A stretch of DNA of 64,000 nucleotides, taken from assembly GCA_029562645.1 (NCBI GenBank), contig JAKQUI010000048.1, positions 1 through 64,000 of the forward strand, written 5' to 3'. Made by a program: the position numbers and the translations under genes. The notes beneath the pieces were generated by a model that was given only the letters and a program-made list of their open reading frames with translations, searched no databases and was not told the DNA's origin. Positions 35,115 to 44,272 of this stretch are shown here, in pieces; position 1 is the stretch's first letter; the number at the start of each line of letters is the position of its first letter. This DNA is from Spirochaetota bacterium (GTDB lineage: Bacteria > Spirochaetota > UBA4802 > JAKQUI01).

Positions 35115-36173
35115 TTATCTCACCAGGGCCTTTCGGCGCAAGTTGAACAGATGCAGAAGGATGAAGGCCACCCGCCCCATTGACACGCGCCCGATATGGA
35201 CGCCGAATCCCCTCGGTTTGTCATATCGTCCATCACGATTGACCCAGGTGATCGTCCCGGAAAAACCGATTGTCGCGCGTTCCCTCGCCCGCTCCTTCGT
35301 ATACAGGGTGCATTCGACCTCCTCCCCGGCCAACGGAAGGCCGCTGGAACACATCACATAACAGCCGCCGGACGACATATTGCTCACCGTGCCGCGAAGC
35401 GCGTTTCCGGAGGCAGTGGCCACATCGATGGGAAACGCGCACTCGTATCTCGGCGTATATCGATGCCGTATAAATCGCGCGATACGGTTGCGGCGCGCAT
35501 CATCGACATAAAACCGGAGACCGATACAGGCGGCGCGATCGGAGCCGTCTCGAAACTGTACGATCTCGCCGGCGACGGTCATCGGTTCGTCATTTTCGAG
35601 CTTGATCGACATCCGCACGGTCTGTCCCAGTGAAAATCCCGGTTCATTATTTGCAAGTGGAATTAATGCGCCCAATTCCGAAAAATCTTCCGTCGTCGCG
35701 TCCAGGGAGCGGCCCGTGAGCGGATTGAGCAGCAATTGCACGGGAAGCCGCAGGGGAACGCGTCGAGCGATGCGCCACCCGCGGAACTCGTTCGAAAAAT
35801 ACGGTTTGCGCACATTTCGCGAGATGAGGTACAGCGTTCCCATCACCACGGCCACATTGAGGGCGGCAATCAGGATGGCGAACGCGGTGCGGACGGTCAC
35901 GATGCGATAGGCGCTCACGGCGAGGATGACGACCGCGAAGGCGAGAAAGCAGTACCAGCCCCAGCGGCGTATCTGATAGATGCCGATCCCCGCGCAGAGG
36001 GCCAGGACAATCATGGTAAAGCCGAGAATGGAGGCCGGCGTAAACGGATGTTGCGTCACAATCCAGTGCGTCCGCTGTCCGAAGAAGAGCAGTTGGTACA
36101 GATTAATGAACGGTGTTGCGACCAGGAACAGCGAAATCACGATAATGGACGTCGGTCGAATGATCCGTTTCAT
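35115..36173 (-). CDS. Membrane protein with two PilZ domains (paralogue)
   Basis: A 352-residue protein parallel throughout to the plus-strand PilZ protein at 27274, including IIRPTSIIVI, YQLLFFGQRTHWIV, RRWGWY, YLISRNVRKPYFSNEFRGWR, DFSELGALIPL and the second domain NMSSGGCYVM. Three or four membrane segments precede two PilZ domains, each with a D/NxSxxG motif. Probably binds c-di-GMP. The flanking context is the lipase group. The CoA-transferase gene upstream ends 28 bp before its start. Confidence 0.85.
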   Translation of the reverse strand: MKRIIRPTSIIVISLFLVATPFINLYQLLFFGQRTHWIVTQHPFTPASILGFTMIVLALCAGIGIYQIRRWGWYCFLAFAVVILAVSAYRIVTVRTAFAILIAALNVAVVMGTLYLISRNVRKPYFSNEFRGWRIARRVPLRLPVQLLLNPLTGRSLDATTEDFSELGALIPLANNEPGFSLGQTVRMSIKLENDEPMTVAGEIVQFRDGSDRAACIGLRFYVDDARRNRIARFIRHRYTPRYECAFPIDVATASGNALRGTVSNMSSGGCYVMCSSGLPLAGEEVECTLYTKERARERATIGFSGTITWVNRDGRYDKPRGFGVHIGRVSMGRVAFILLHLFNLRRKALVR

Positions 36174-36201
36174 GTGCTCTCCTTCACTGATGCGCGGTGT
36201 C

Positions 36202-38118
36202 TCATGGCGCGTCGCAGAACGTCATGACGTATAATACCATATCGCCCTCGATCGTCCGGTCGACGGAGTGGCCGCGCTTCCGGGCATGGCGCACGAGCCC
36301 GATCATCGCCTTGTTCTCCGTGAGCACATCGACGGTGAAGCCCGATATGCCCAGCTGACGCGCGATCGCGACGCACCGGTCCAGCAGGATCGAGCCGATG
36401 CCGCGGTTTTGCCAGTCGTCGAGTATCGAAATAGAAAAATTCGCGAAGTGCGGATCCTCGACGATGTACTGGGCAATACCGAGGACGGTCTCGCGCTCAT
36501 CCGTTCTGTCGATGGCAAGGAGCGTCATCTGCTGGCGGTAATCGATTGCCACGAGCGTCTGCAGCACCTCGTGCGGCATCTCCTTCTGGACCGTGACGAA
36601 CCGATTGTACAGACTTTGCGGAGAGAGCGAATAAAAGAACTCCTTGAGCAGCCGCTCATCGCTGAGCTTGACGGGTCGGATCAAAAGCTCGCATCGTTCG
36701 TCCAGGGAAACCGTCTCCTCGAGCTGGACCGGATATTCGCCGGATTTTCCCGGGATGAAGACCTGATCGCGATGGATGAGATTGTGACGCTTGGCCTGCT
36801 CGATGAGCCAGGCGCGGTGCGCGGGATGGGCGATGCCGATGAGCTCGAGCGCGCGATTGCGAATATTCTTCCCGGCAAGATGGGCCACGCCGTATTCGGT
36901 GACGACATACGCGGCGTCCCCGCGATTCACGGTGATCCCCTCCCCCTCCTTGAGGAACGGAACGATGCGAGAAACGGCGCCGCCCTGCGCGCTCGACCGG
37001 AGGACCAGTATGGACTTTCCGTCGTCGGACAGTGACGCGCCCCGCGCGAAATCGGACGTGCCGCCGAGGCCGCTGTAGAACGATGCGCCGATGGATTCCG
37101 CGGTCGCCTGTCCGGTGCAATCGACCGAAAGGACCCCGTTGATGGACACCATGGCGCGATTGTTCGCGATCACCGCGGGATTGTTCACGTAGTCCGCGGT
37201 CTTGAGTTCGATGGAGCGGTTGTCGTGCAGGAACCGGTAGGTCTCGGCGCTCCCCATGCAGATGGTGCCGGTGGACACGCCGGGGTGGATGGATCGATGG
37301 GCGTTGTCGACCGCGCCCGCGCGGATCAGCCCCACGAGGTTGTCGCTGATGAGCTCCGAGTGGATCCCCAGGTTTTTTTTCCCGGCGAGGTGGGGGATGA
37401 TCCCCTGTGCGGTCCGTCCGTGTCCGACGCTGAGGGTGCTGCCGTCTTCGACCAGGCCCGACACGAAGGCGCCGATGGCGTCGATCGTATCGTCCCGTTC
37501 GAACGGCTCGATCTCAAGGAGCGGCTCGTCGTGCGGAATGATGACGTCGAAGGCCTCGATCGGGAGCACGGCGTCGCCGTGGACGAAGGGCATGTGGGCG
37601 TTCATCTGGGCGATCACGAGACCGGCGGCGTCGACGGCGCTTCGCGTGATATCGACGCTGATGCCCAGGCTCACGCGGCCGCGAACGTCGGGAAGCGAAA
37701 CCTGCACGAACGCGACATCGATCGGGATGATCCGCCGCTTGATGAAGCGCGGTATGTTCGAGAGAAACACCGGGTTGTAATCGCCGCTTCCGCGATTCAA
37801 CGTGCGTCGGGTGTTGTCACGGAACGTGAAACAGTGTTGATGGAACGACCGCTCGAAGCGCTCGTATCGGTATTGTTCCATGCCGAAGGCGAGGAGCACG
37901 TACATCTCGGCGTCGAAGAGCGCCTTGGGATTCGCCTCCGCGTAGTCGATGAGGGCGTTGAGCAGGAATCTCGGCTGTCCGCAACCGGTGCCCATGAAGA
38001 TGCGGCTGCCCCGCTTGATGCGGGCGAAGGCCGCGTCCGCCGGCAGGAACTTCTCCGGGTGCGAGCGCTCGAGCGCATCAATGATTTTATGGTGGTCTGA
38101 AACCATCTTTCTTGACAA
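36202..38118 (-). CDS. Acetyl-CoA hydrolase/transferase fused to a GNAT domain
   Basis: A 638-residue two-domain protein. Residues 1-430 are an acetyl-CoA hydrolase / 4-hydroxybutyrate CoA-transferase, with SVGHGRTAQGIIPHL, NLGIHSELISDNLV (catalytic Glu position) and the C-terminal VVTEYGVAHLAGKNIRNRAL. Residues 470-638 form a GNAT acetyltransferase with the acetyl-CoA loop ILDDWQNRGIGSILLDRCVA. CoA-transferase domains exchange CoA between short acids, and the GNAT part may acetylate a protein, as in Pat-like enzymes. An in-frame ATG at 38103 is an alternative start. It lies divergent to serS. Confidence 0.9.
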   Translation of the reverse strand: MSRKMVSDHHKIIDALERSHPEKFLPADAAFARIKRGSRIFMGTGCGQPRFLLNALIDYAEANPKALFDAEMYVLLAFGMEQYRYERFERSFHQHCFTFRDNTRRTLNRGSGDYNPVFLSNIPRFIKRRIIPIDVAFVQVSLPDVRGRVSLGISVDITRSAVDAAGLVIAQMNAHMPFVHGDAVLPIEAFDVIIPHDEPLLEIEPFERDDTIDAIGAFVSGLVEDGSTLSVGHGRTAQGIIPHLAGKKNLGIHSELISDNLVGLIRAGAVDNAHRSIHPGVSTGTICMGSAETYRFLHDNRSIELKTADYVNNPAVIANNRAMVSINGVLSVDCTGQATAESIGASFYSGLGGTSDFARGASLSDDGKSILVLRSSAQGGAVSRIVPFLKEGEGITVNRGDAAYVVTEYGVAHLAGKNIRNRALELIGIAHPAHRAWLIEQAKRHNLIHRDQVFIPGKSGEYPVQLEETVSLDERCELLIRPVKLSDERLLKEFFYSLSPQSLYNRFVTVQKEMPHEVLQTLVAIDYRQQMTLLAIDRTDERETVLGIAQYIVEDPHFANFSISILDDWQNRGIGSILLDRCVAIARQLGISGFTVDVLTENKAMIGLVRHARKRGHSVDRTIEGDMVLYVMTFCDAP

Positions 38119-38221
38119 AATGCGGTCCGGTTCCGCGTAATGATGCTATACCATCACACGTGCGACCGTTTTGTTCAACCATAAATTTAACGGCGCGCGG
38201 AAAACATCGCGAGGCCCCCGT

Positions 38222-39484
38222 ATGATCAACCCGAAATATATCCGCGAGGACATGGCGCTGGTGCGGCGCATGCTCACAATCAGAAACATGGAGCAGGCGG
38301 TGGATCTTGGCCGACTTGAAGCGCTGGACGCCGAGCGTCGCGCCCTCGTGACCCGCTCCGACCAGCTGCGGGAACAGCGCAACAAACTCTCGAAGGAGAT
38401 CGGCGCTCGAAAGGCGAAGAAGGAGAACGCGGACGACCTCATGCGCGAGGTTGATGGAATCGCTGCGGACATCAAGGACGTGAACGCGAAGGTCGAGGCG
38501 CTCGAGGGCGAGTACAACGATCTCGTGCTGTCGGTCCCGAACATCCTCGACGGATCGGTCCCCGAGGGCGGCGGGGAAGAGGACAATGTGGTCGTGCGCA
38601 CCTGGGGCGAGAAACCCGTCTTCGATTTCACCCCGAAACCGCATTTCGAGATCGGCGTCGACATGAACATCCTCGATTTCGAGCGCGGCGTAAAAATCGC
38701 CGGGACGCGCTTTTACGTCTATCGCGATCTCGCGGCGCGCCTCGAACGGGCCATCATCAACTTCATGCTGGACCTGCACACGACCGAGCACGGTTACACC
38801 GAGGTGTTCGGTCCCTACATCGTCAACGACGACAGCATGATCGGGACCGGTCAGTTCCCCAAGTTCAAGGACGAGTACTATCGCATCGAGCGCGACGGGC
38901 TCTCTCTCATCCCCACCGCCGAGGTGACGCTCACCAATCTCTACCGCGACGAGATCATCGAGAAGGAGGATCTGCCCGTCTACGTGACGATGCAGTCGGC
39001 CTGCTTTCGGCGTGAGGCCGGGTCCGCCGGAAAGGACACGCGCGGCCTGGTTCGGGTCCACCAGTTTCAGAAGGTCGAGCTCGTCAAATTCGTCGATCCG
39101 GAAACATCGTTCGACGAGCTCGAATCGCTTGTCGCCAGCGCCGAGGAGGTCCTCCGTCGCCTCAATCTGCACTATCGGGTTCTCCTGCTCTGCAGCGCGG
39201 ATACCTCGGCCTCGTCGGCCAAGACCTACGATATCGAGGTGTGGATGCCGGGTCTCGACCGCTACGTGGAGATTTCCTCCTGCTCGAATTTTATCGACTA
39301 CCAGGCGCGGCGGGCGCGGATCCGCTACCGTCCGGTCAAGGGCGGAAAACCCGAATTCCTGCATACGCTCAACGGCTCCGGTCTTGCGGCCGGGAGAACG
39401 CTCGCTGCGGTCATGGAGAACTACCAGACGAAGGATGGCGGCCTCGCCATTCCGGACGCGCTGAAAAAATATCTGGCGAAGTAG
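38222..39484 (+). CDS. serS: Seryl-tRNA synthetase
   Basis: The start is ATG 38222 (MINPKYIREDMALVRRML), the normal N-terminus, giving 420 residues. The first 110 residues form the tRNA-binding coiled coil (LVTRSDQLREQRNKLSKEIG). The class II core has motif 2 in SACFRREAGSAGKDTRGLVR and motif 3 in LNGSGLAAGRTLAAVMENYQ. It charges tRNA-Ser, and also tRNA-Sec, the precursor in selenocysteine synthesis. The RtcA-like gene starts 3 bp after the stop. Confidence 0.96.
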   Translation: MINPKYIREDMALVRRMLTIRNMEQAVDLGRLEALDAERRALVTRSDQLREQRNKLSKEIGARKAKKENADDLMREVDGIAADIKDVNAKVEALEGEYNDLVLSVPNILDGSVPEGGGEEDNVVVRTWGEKPVFDFTPKPHFEIGVDMNILDFERGVKIAGTRFYVYRDLAARLERAIINFMLDLHTTEHGYTEVFGPYIVNDDSMIGTGQFPKFKDEYYRIERDGLSLIPTAEVTLTNLYRDEIIEKEDLPVYVTMQSACFRREAGSAGKDTRGLVRVHQFQKVELVKFVDPETSFDELESLVASAEEVLRRLNLHYRVLLLCSADTSASSAKTYDIEVWMPGLDRYVEISSCSNFIDYQARRARIRYRPVKGGKPEFLHTLNGSGLAAGRTLAAVMENYQTKDGGLAIPDALKKYLAK

Positions 39485-39487
39485 CGT

Positions 39488-40474
39488 ATGATCGTCCTCA
39501 ATTTCGACGCGCCCGACTGGATTTCGGTGCGCCTGTCGATAGCGCTCTCGCTCGCCATGCGGAAACCGGTCACGCTTCCGGGCGCCGCACGCGTTCTCGA
39601 CGACACGCCGCACGCACGAGCGCTCATCGGCGATATCGAGACGTTCCTTTCCTGCGCCGGTTGCGGCTCAATAGCCGTTGAAGAGGACGCGATCATTTTC
39701 AGACCGGAGACGATTCCCGGCGGTCGCTATCGGATAGCATCGGGGCCGTGCGCGAGCGCCGTGGAGCTTTTACTCGCGATGGCCCCGGCGCTTTCCATGC
39801 GGGACTTCCAGTCCCGACTCACCATCCGCGGCGTTACGCATGCGTCCCAATCTCACCCGACTGTTTTCCTGAATGAAACGCTTTTTCAATTCACCGATGC
39901 CCTGGGATTTCCGTTCTTTTCAGCGCTTGTCCGATACGGCTTTTTCGGAACCGGGAACGGGTCGTTAGACGCGAAGATATATCCGCGCACGCACACAAAC
40001 GATTTTTCGCGATTTGATGAAGCGGTATGCTCTCCGACGCTTGCGCTCGCGGGTGCGCGCATCACGGTTTCGAAGCTGCCCGGCGACATTGCGCGCGAGG
40101 AAAAGCGCATCCTGTCCGAAGGGTTTGGGACGCCGGATGAGCGGGTTTCCATCATCGAGGTTATGGACGCCGCGGGGCCGGGCCACAGCGTGAATGCGTA
40201 CCTGCACTCTGCGATCGGCGCCATCGTGGTCACGGACACCTTCGACTTTTTCGATGCAACCGGCGAGCGCATCGTCGATCCCGCGCGCCTCGGGTTCGAT
40301 CTTCAACCGTTCGTTGATTCGGTGCGCGCCATCATCGACACTCAACGCCTGCCGGACTTCCTGCTCCGGGAGCTCGTTCCCTACTGTATCATCGCCGGCC
40401 ATACGGCACCGGGCATGTTCGAAAACGCCCCCGATGCCGCACGCGATTTCGCCGCACTCCAGAAGCTCGCCTAA
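39488..40474 (+). CDS. Divergent RNA 3'-terminal phosphate cyclase (RtcA-like) protein
   Basis: A 328-residue protein. The central part follows RtcA: FRPETIPGGRYRIASGPCAS with AVELLLAMAPAL, LTIRGVTHASQSHPTVFLNE and LVRYGFFGTGNGSLDAKIYP, corresponding to the cyclase's GT.......P..dy.. and RGYYPxGGG segments. However, the N-terminal GEGGGQ nucleotide-loop is missing (the chain begins MIVLNFDAPDWISVRLSIAL), and only a weak candidate for the catalytic His remains near the C-terminus (CIIAGHT). It may have lost or changed activity. Its start is 3 bp after serS and its end overlaps uvrC by 4 bp. Confidence 0.72.
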   Translation: MIVLNFDAPDWISVRLSIALSLAMRKPVTLPGAARVLDDTPHARALIGDIETFLSCAGCGSIAVEEDAIIFRPETIPGGRYRIASGPCASAVELLLAMAPALSMRDFQSRLTIRGVTHASQSHPTVFLNETLFQFTDALGFPFFSALVRYGFFGTGNGSLDAKIYPRTHTNDFSRFDEAVCSPTLALAGARITVSKLPGDIAREEKRILSEGFGTPDERVSIIEVMDAAGPGHSVNAYLHSAIGAIVVTDTFDFFDATGERIVDPARLGFDLQPFVDSVRAIIDTQRLPDFLLRELVPYCIIAGHTAPGMFENAPDAARDFAALQKLA

Positions 40475-42348
40475 ACCGTGCCCTTCGTTTCCGCGTGAAG
40501 ATGACGATGAATCTTCTCGGCGATTTTTTTGCCGATGCCCGGAACCGCGCACAGCTCATCGGTCGAGGCGCGTCGGATCGCCTCGACATCGGCAAAATGC
40601 GACAGGAGCAGACGCTTTGTGCCAGAGGCGATACCCGGGATCTCGTCGAGAGAGGACGCCGTCATGGCCTTTCCGCGCAGTTTCGTGTGGTAGTCGTGCG
40701 CGAATCGGTGCGCCTCGTCGCGGATCGCCTGCAGAAGTTTTCGTGCGTGCGAGCGCGGCGGCAGTCTGAGCGGTCGTCGGTCGTCGGGGAAATGAATCTC
40801 CTCGTGGCGTTTCGCCAGGCCGATGATCGTCACCGCGCACCCCAGCGCATCGGCCGCCTCGCGGGCCCGGGCCACCTGCGTCGCCCCACCGTCGACAACC
40901 AGGACGTCGGGCGGCGGGATCGATTCGTTCATCAGGTACTGCAGGCGCCTGGCCACCGCCTCGTGTATCATGCCGGGATCGTTGGCCCCGTCGTAGCCAC
41001 GAATTTTATATCGCCGATACCCGCGGGTGTTGGGCGCGCCATTTTTAAATTGGACCATCGACGCGACCGCGTGTGTCCCCTGAAGATTGGATATGTCAAA
41101 ACATTCGATGATCTCCGGCTCGCGCGCAAGCTGGAGAGCGTCGCGCAGTTCGATGAGGCGTGCCGCTGTATCGGACTGCACGCGATGAGCCGCGCGCTCG
41201 GCGATGATCACGTCGATATTCTTCGCAATCATGTTCATGATGCTCGCGTCGTCGGCGGTGCGCGGCGTCGAGATGGTAATGGACTTTTTCGCAATGCCCG
41301 AAAGATGCCGCTCGAGCAGCGCGGAATCGGGAATGCGTTCCGCGACGACGATCCGCGAGGGCATGGTTGCCGACGTGCGCGATTGCGCGGTGTCGTCGTG
41401 CGCATAACAGTCGACGATCAGCGTCCGAAGGATGTCGCGGGACGGCGCCTGCAGCGCATTGTCGAAGACATGGATCTTCCTCCCGATGAGCACGCCGTTT
41501 CTGAACTCGAAGACAATAGCGACGGCCTCGTCACCGTCACCGCCCGCGCCGATGCCGATGTAATCGCGATCATGGCCGATGGACGTGACGACCTTCTGCG
41601 TATCGGTGAACCGCTGGATATCAAAGATGACGTCCCGAAGGTACGACGCCTTTTCGTACTCGAATCGGGACGAATAGGCCCGCATCTGTTCCTGCAGCTG
41701 TTCGATGACCGGGGCGTGATCGCCCTCCATGAATCTGATCACGACGTCGATCACGGCGCGATAATCGTCACGCGAGAGGGTCCCTGCGCACACGCCGGAG
41801 CATCGCTTCATTTGGAAATTGAGGCATGGCCGCTCTCCCGGGCGAAGCGGGAGGGAGCGCGCGCAACGACGAAGCTTGAAAAGCCGGTTCATCGTTTCGA
41901 CGATTGTGCGAGCGGCCTTTGCGTCGGTGTACGGTCCGAAGTACCGACTTCGTCGGTCCTGCAGCTTTCTGGTGAAGACGAGACGCGGATACTCCTCGGA
42001 CAGGGTTACGGCGATGTACGGATAACGCTTGTCGTCGCGCAGGCGAACATTGTACTTGGGCTGGTGTTTTTTAATGAGGGTGTTCTCGAGGATCAGCGCT
42101 TCGATCTCGGAGTCGGTCACGATATATTCGAAATCGTCGATGGCGCGGACCAGCAGCTCGGTCTTTCGGTCGGGAAGCGATCCTGAAAAATATGACGATA
42201 CGCGCGCTCGCAGCGACGTCGCCTTGCCGACGTATATGATTGCGCCGTTGGCGCTTTTCATGATATAGACGCCGGGCTGGCGGGGAAGATTCCTACTCTT
42301 GCTTCGGAGCGTCGATGGCGTCTGGTTCGGTTGCATTCGTCGAATCAT
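40471..42348 (-). CDS. uvrC: Excinuclease ABC subunit C
   Basis: A 625-residue protein of normal UvrC length. Residues 20-100 form the GIY-YIG nuclease (QPGVYIMKSANGAIIYVGKA). A Cys cluster with RPCLNFQMKRCSGVC follows, then the UVR/UvrB-binding helix (YSSRFEYEKASYLRDVIFDI), the RNase H-like endonuclease (ECFDISNLQGTHAVASMVQF, DVLVVDGGATQVARA) and tandem helix-hairpin-helix motifs (IPGIASGTKRLLLSHF, VPGIGKKIAEKIHRHL). It makes both incisions in nucleotide excision repair. Its start overlaps the preceding sensor gene by 56 bp. Confidence 0.96.
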   Translation of the reverse strand: MIRRMQPNQTPSTLRSKSRNLPRQPGVYIMKSANGAIIYVGKATSLRARVSSYFSGSLPDRKTELLVRAIDDFEYIVTDSEIEALILENTLIKKHQPKYNVRLRDDKRYPYIAVTLSEEYPRLVFTRKLQDRRSRYFGPYTDAKAARTIVETMNRLFKLRRCARSLPLRPGERPCLNFQMKRCSGVCAGTLSRDDYRAVIDVVIRFMEGDHAPVIEQLQEQMRAYSSRFEYEKASYLRDVIFDIQRFTDTQKVVTSIGHDRDYIGIGAGGDGDEAVAIVFEFRNGVLIGRKIHVFDNALQAPSRDILRTLIVDCYAHDDTAQSRTSATMPSRIVVAERIPDSALLERHLSGIAKKSITISTPRTADDASIMNMIAKNIDVIIAERAAHRVQSDTAARLIELRDALQLAREPEIIECFDISNLQGTHAVASMVQFKNGAPNTRGYRRYKIRGYDGANDPGMIHEAVARRLQYLMNESIPPPDVLVVDGGATQVARAREAADALGCAVTIIGLAKRHEEIHFPDDRRPLRLPPRSHARKLLQAIRDEAHRFAHDYHTKLRGKAMTASSLDEIPGIASGTKRLLLSHFADVEAIRRASTDELCAVPGIGKKIAEKIHRHLHAETKGTV

Positions 42349-43462
42349 GTAAACGGCTCACGCGATCAATGTAGCGCGCAACGAGCTCGTTGTCGGGATT
42401 TTTCTCCTGGGCCGTGCGAAACATCGCCAGCGCCTCATCGTATATGCGCTTTTTCGCGAGCGCGACGCCGCAGTTGAAATAGCTCCCGAAGCTGTCCGGG
42501 TTGATCGCGATGAGCGCCTGGAAGACGCCGATCGCGCGATCGAGCTCGTTGTCCTTCAATGACGCGACGCCGGCGCGAAATGCCTCGTCCAGTCCGGATG
42601 GAGATGATACTTGCGCGTCCGAACCATCGTGGACCTGCTGCTGGACGGGGTCGCGTTTGAGTCCGGCGATCTCGCCGGCAAGGCTGTTGAAGGAATGCGC
42701 GAGCTCGTAGAGTTCGGTATCGGCCTGCGGGTTCATAAGCGGTGGATTGCCGGCGGCCGCGTCCTTCAACGATCGCGCGAGCGCGGTGATCAACGCATTG
42801 AATTTATGAAGAAAGAGCGCGCCTAAAACAGCGACGGCAACGGCGACCATTACGAGAAGGATTGATATCGCGATTCGGATGGCGACCGCGAAATCGGAAA
42901 AACCTGACACGGCCGCATACACATCCGGCGCAAGGAAGGAAAAACCGACCACATGGGGCCTCCCCATGATCACAACCGGCAGATAAGCGGTTTGCCATGC
43001 GGTTCGCCCGCGCACATGTACATGCGGATCGATCTGCGGAGCAATCAGGGCGTCCCGCAGAAGGGTGCTATCGCCGGGGGCCGCTACCTGATCGTTGACC
43101 TTGAGAGTTAATAAGTGTCGTTCGTCGAATGCGCGAATCGCGGCGACGCGAAAATATTTTTCATCCCCGGTTTTCGAAAAAACAGACGCGGCGACCAGGC
43201 CCTCATGAAGGAGTCGATTATCCGCAATTGACCGCATGAATCGATCGATTGACGATCGGTCAGGCACGGCGGCGAGAAGCGACTTCGAGGTTTGCGCGAG
43301 GTGACCAGCCGAGCTTGTCGTCAAATGCGTTTGGAGAACCGAAGAACACCGGTTCACGATCAAATGGAACGACACGCCAAGAACAGCAATAAGCGCAACC
43401 ATGAGGAGCGTTATGCCAAGGATAAACCTGCGAGAAAACCCGAATTTTGCCGTCGGTTCCAT
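42293..43462 (-). CDS. Membrane sensor-HAMP-TPR protein
   Basis: A 389-residue protein. A first membrane segment (ILGITLLMVALIAVLGVSFH) and an extracytoplasmic sensor-like region of about 140 residues (YFRVAAIRAFDERHLLTLKV) precede a second segment (IAISILLVMVAVAVAVLGAL). A HAMP-like stretch (LARSLKDAAAGNPPLMNPQA ... ELYELAHSFNSLAGEI) leads into two TPRs (GVASLKDNELDRAIGVFQAL, SYFNCGVALAKKRIYDEALA). An output kinase or methyl-accepting domain is absent. It could signal by docking partners to the TPRs. It is co-transcribed with uvrC, which starts inside its 3' end. Confidence 0.72.
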   Translation of the reverse strand: MEPTAKFGFSRRFILGITLLMVALIAVLGVSFHLIVNRCSSVLQTHLTTSSAGHLAQTSKSLLAAVPDRSSIDRFMRSIADNRLLHEGLVAASVFSKTGDEKYFRVAAIRAFDERHLLTLKVNDQVAAPGDSTLLRDALIAPQIDPHVHVRGRTAWQTAYLPVVIMGRPHVVGFSFLAPDVYAAVSGFSDFAVAIRIAISILLVMVAVAVAVLGALFLHKFNALITALARSLKDAAAGNPPLMNPQADTELYELAHSFNSLAGEIAGLKRDPVQQQVHDGSDAQVSSPSGLDEAFRAGVASLKDNELDRAIGVFQALIAINPDSFGSYFNCGVALAKKRIYDEALAMFRTAQEKNPDNELVARYIDRVSRLHDSTNATEPDAIDAPKQE

Positions 43463-43707
43463 TCGTATGCTGCCCGTCCGCTTTCATCATATGACTCCAT
43501 GAATTATTCAAGTAATTTTTATTCTAGTAGCCGGTATAATACTATTGACGTGTATATTGCCGCATATATACATAGACGAGTTGCGTAACGTGATGTCATC
43601 GCGGGAAAAATCGAAGCAATGTGTCGCCCCTCGCGATGAAAGACCATCCCGTTTTGCATCAACCGTAGTATGTACGATTCGATCACACACATGCACCGGA
43701 GGCGATT

Positions 43708-44172
43708 ATGTATACGATCAGAACGGCAAGCCTTCGCGATATCGACGATGTCGTCGATCTTCGACTCAAACTGCTCGAGGAGCTGGGGATCGTCAACAGC
43801 GGCGACGATTCGATTCGATTTCGAGAATCGACGCGCGGTTACTTTATAAAAAAAATTCAAACCAGCGATTTCAAGGCGTGGGTAGCGGATTCCGGATCCG
43901 ATATCGTGTCGATGACCAGCATCCAGTTCATTGATCATCCTCCCGTGAAGGAACTGGCGCATGCCATCGATGCGCACGTCATGGACGTCTATACGATCAA
44001 GGACATGCGCGGGAAAGGCGTTGCTGCGGAGCTTCTCGCCCGAGTGATAGAATATGCCAAAAACAACAATGCGCAACGGGTCGTGATCAATACCATCGGC
44101 AGGGATACCCGTATTTATGCGAAGTTGGGCTTCGTACAGACCACGACGGACATGGAGCTCGCCCTCAAGTAG
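43708..44172 (+). CDS. GNAT-family N-acetyltransferase
   Basis: A good GGAGG precedes ATG 43708. A 154-residue protein of standard GNAT size: N-terminal strand YTIRTASLRDIDDVVDLRLK, then AHVMDVYTIKDMRGKGVAAE with the acetyl-CoA loop (RGKGVA), and the C-terminal YAKLGFVQTTTDMELAL. The substrate is unknown. A longer minus-strand frame over the same bases is a shadow. Confidence 0.85.
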   Translation: MYTIRTASLRDIDDVVDLRLKLLEELGIVNSGDDSIRFRESTRGYFIKKIQTSDFKAWVADSGSDIVSMTSIQFIDHPPVKELAHAIDAHVMDVYTIKDMRGKGVAAELLARVIEYAKNNNAQRVVINTIGRDTRIYAKLGFVQTTTDMELALK

Positions 44173-44272
44173 CCAGGACGAAATATTGTATGGCTTCATC
44201 AGGCAATGAGCCGACAATATAAGTGGGGCGACTCCCGTTCGCGCAGAATCCGAGTACGTGTGTATCAGTCTG

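Noticed and set aside
40495-42186. Open frame of 563 codons on the plus strand opposite uvrC
   Set aside because: Antisense to a full-length UvrC with all domains, and the translation shows no recognisable fold.
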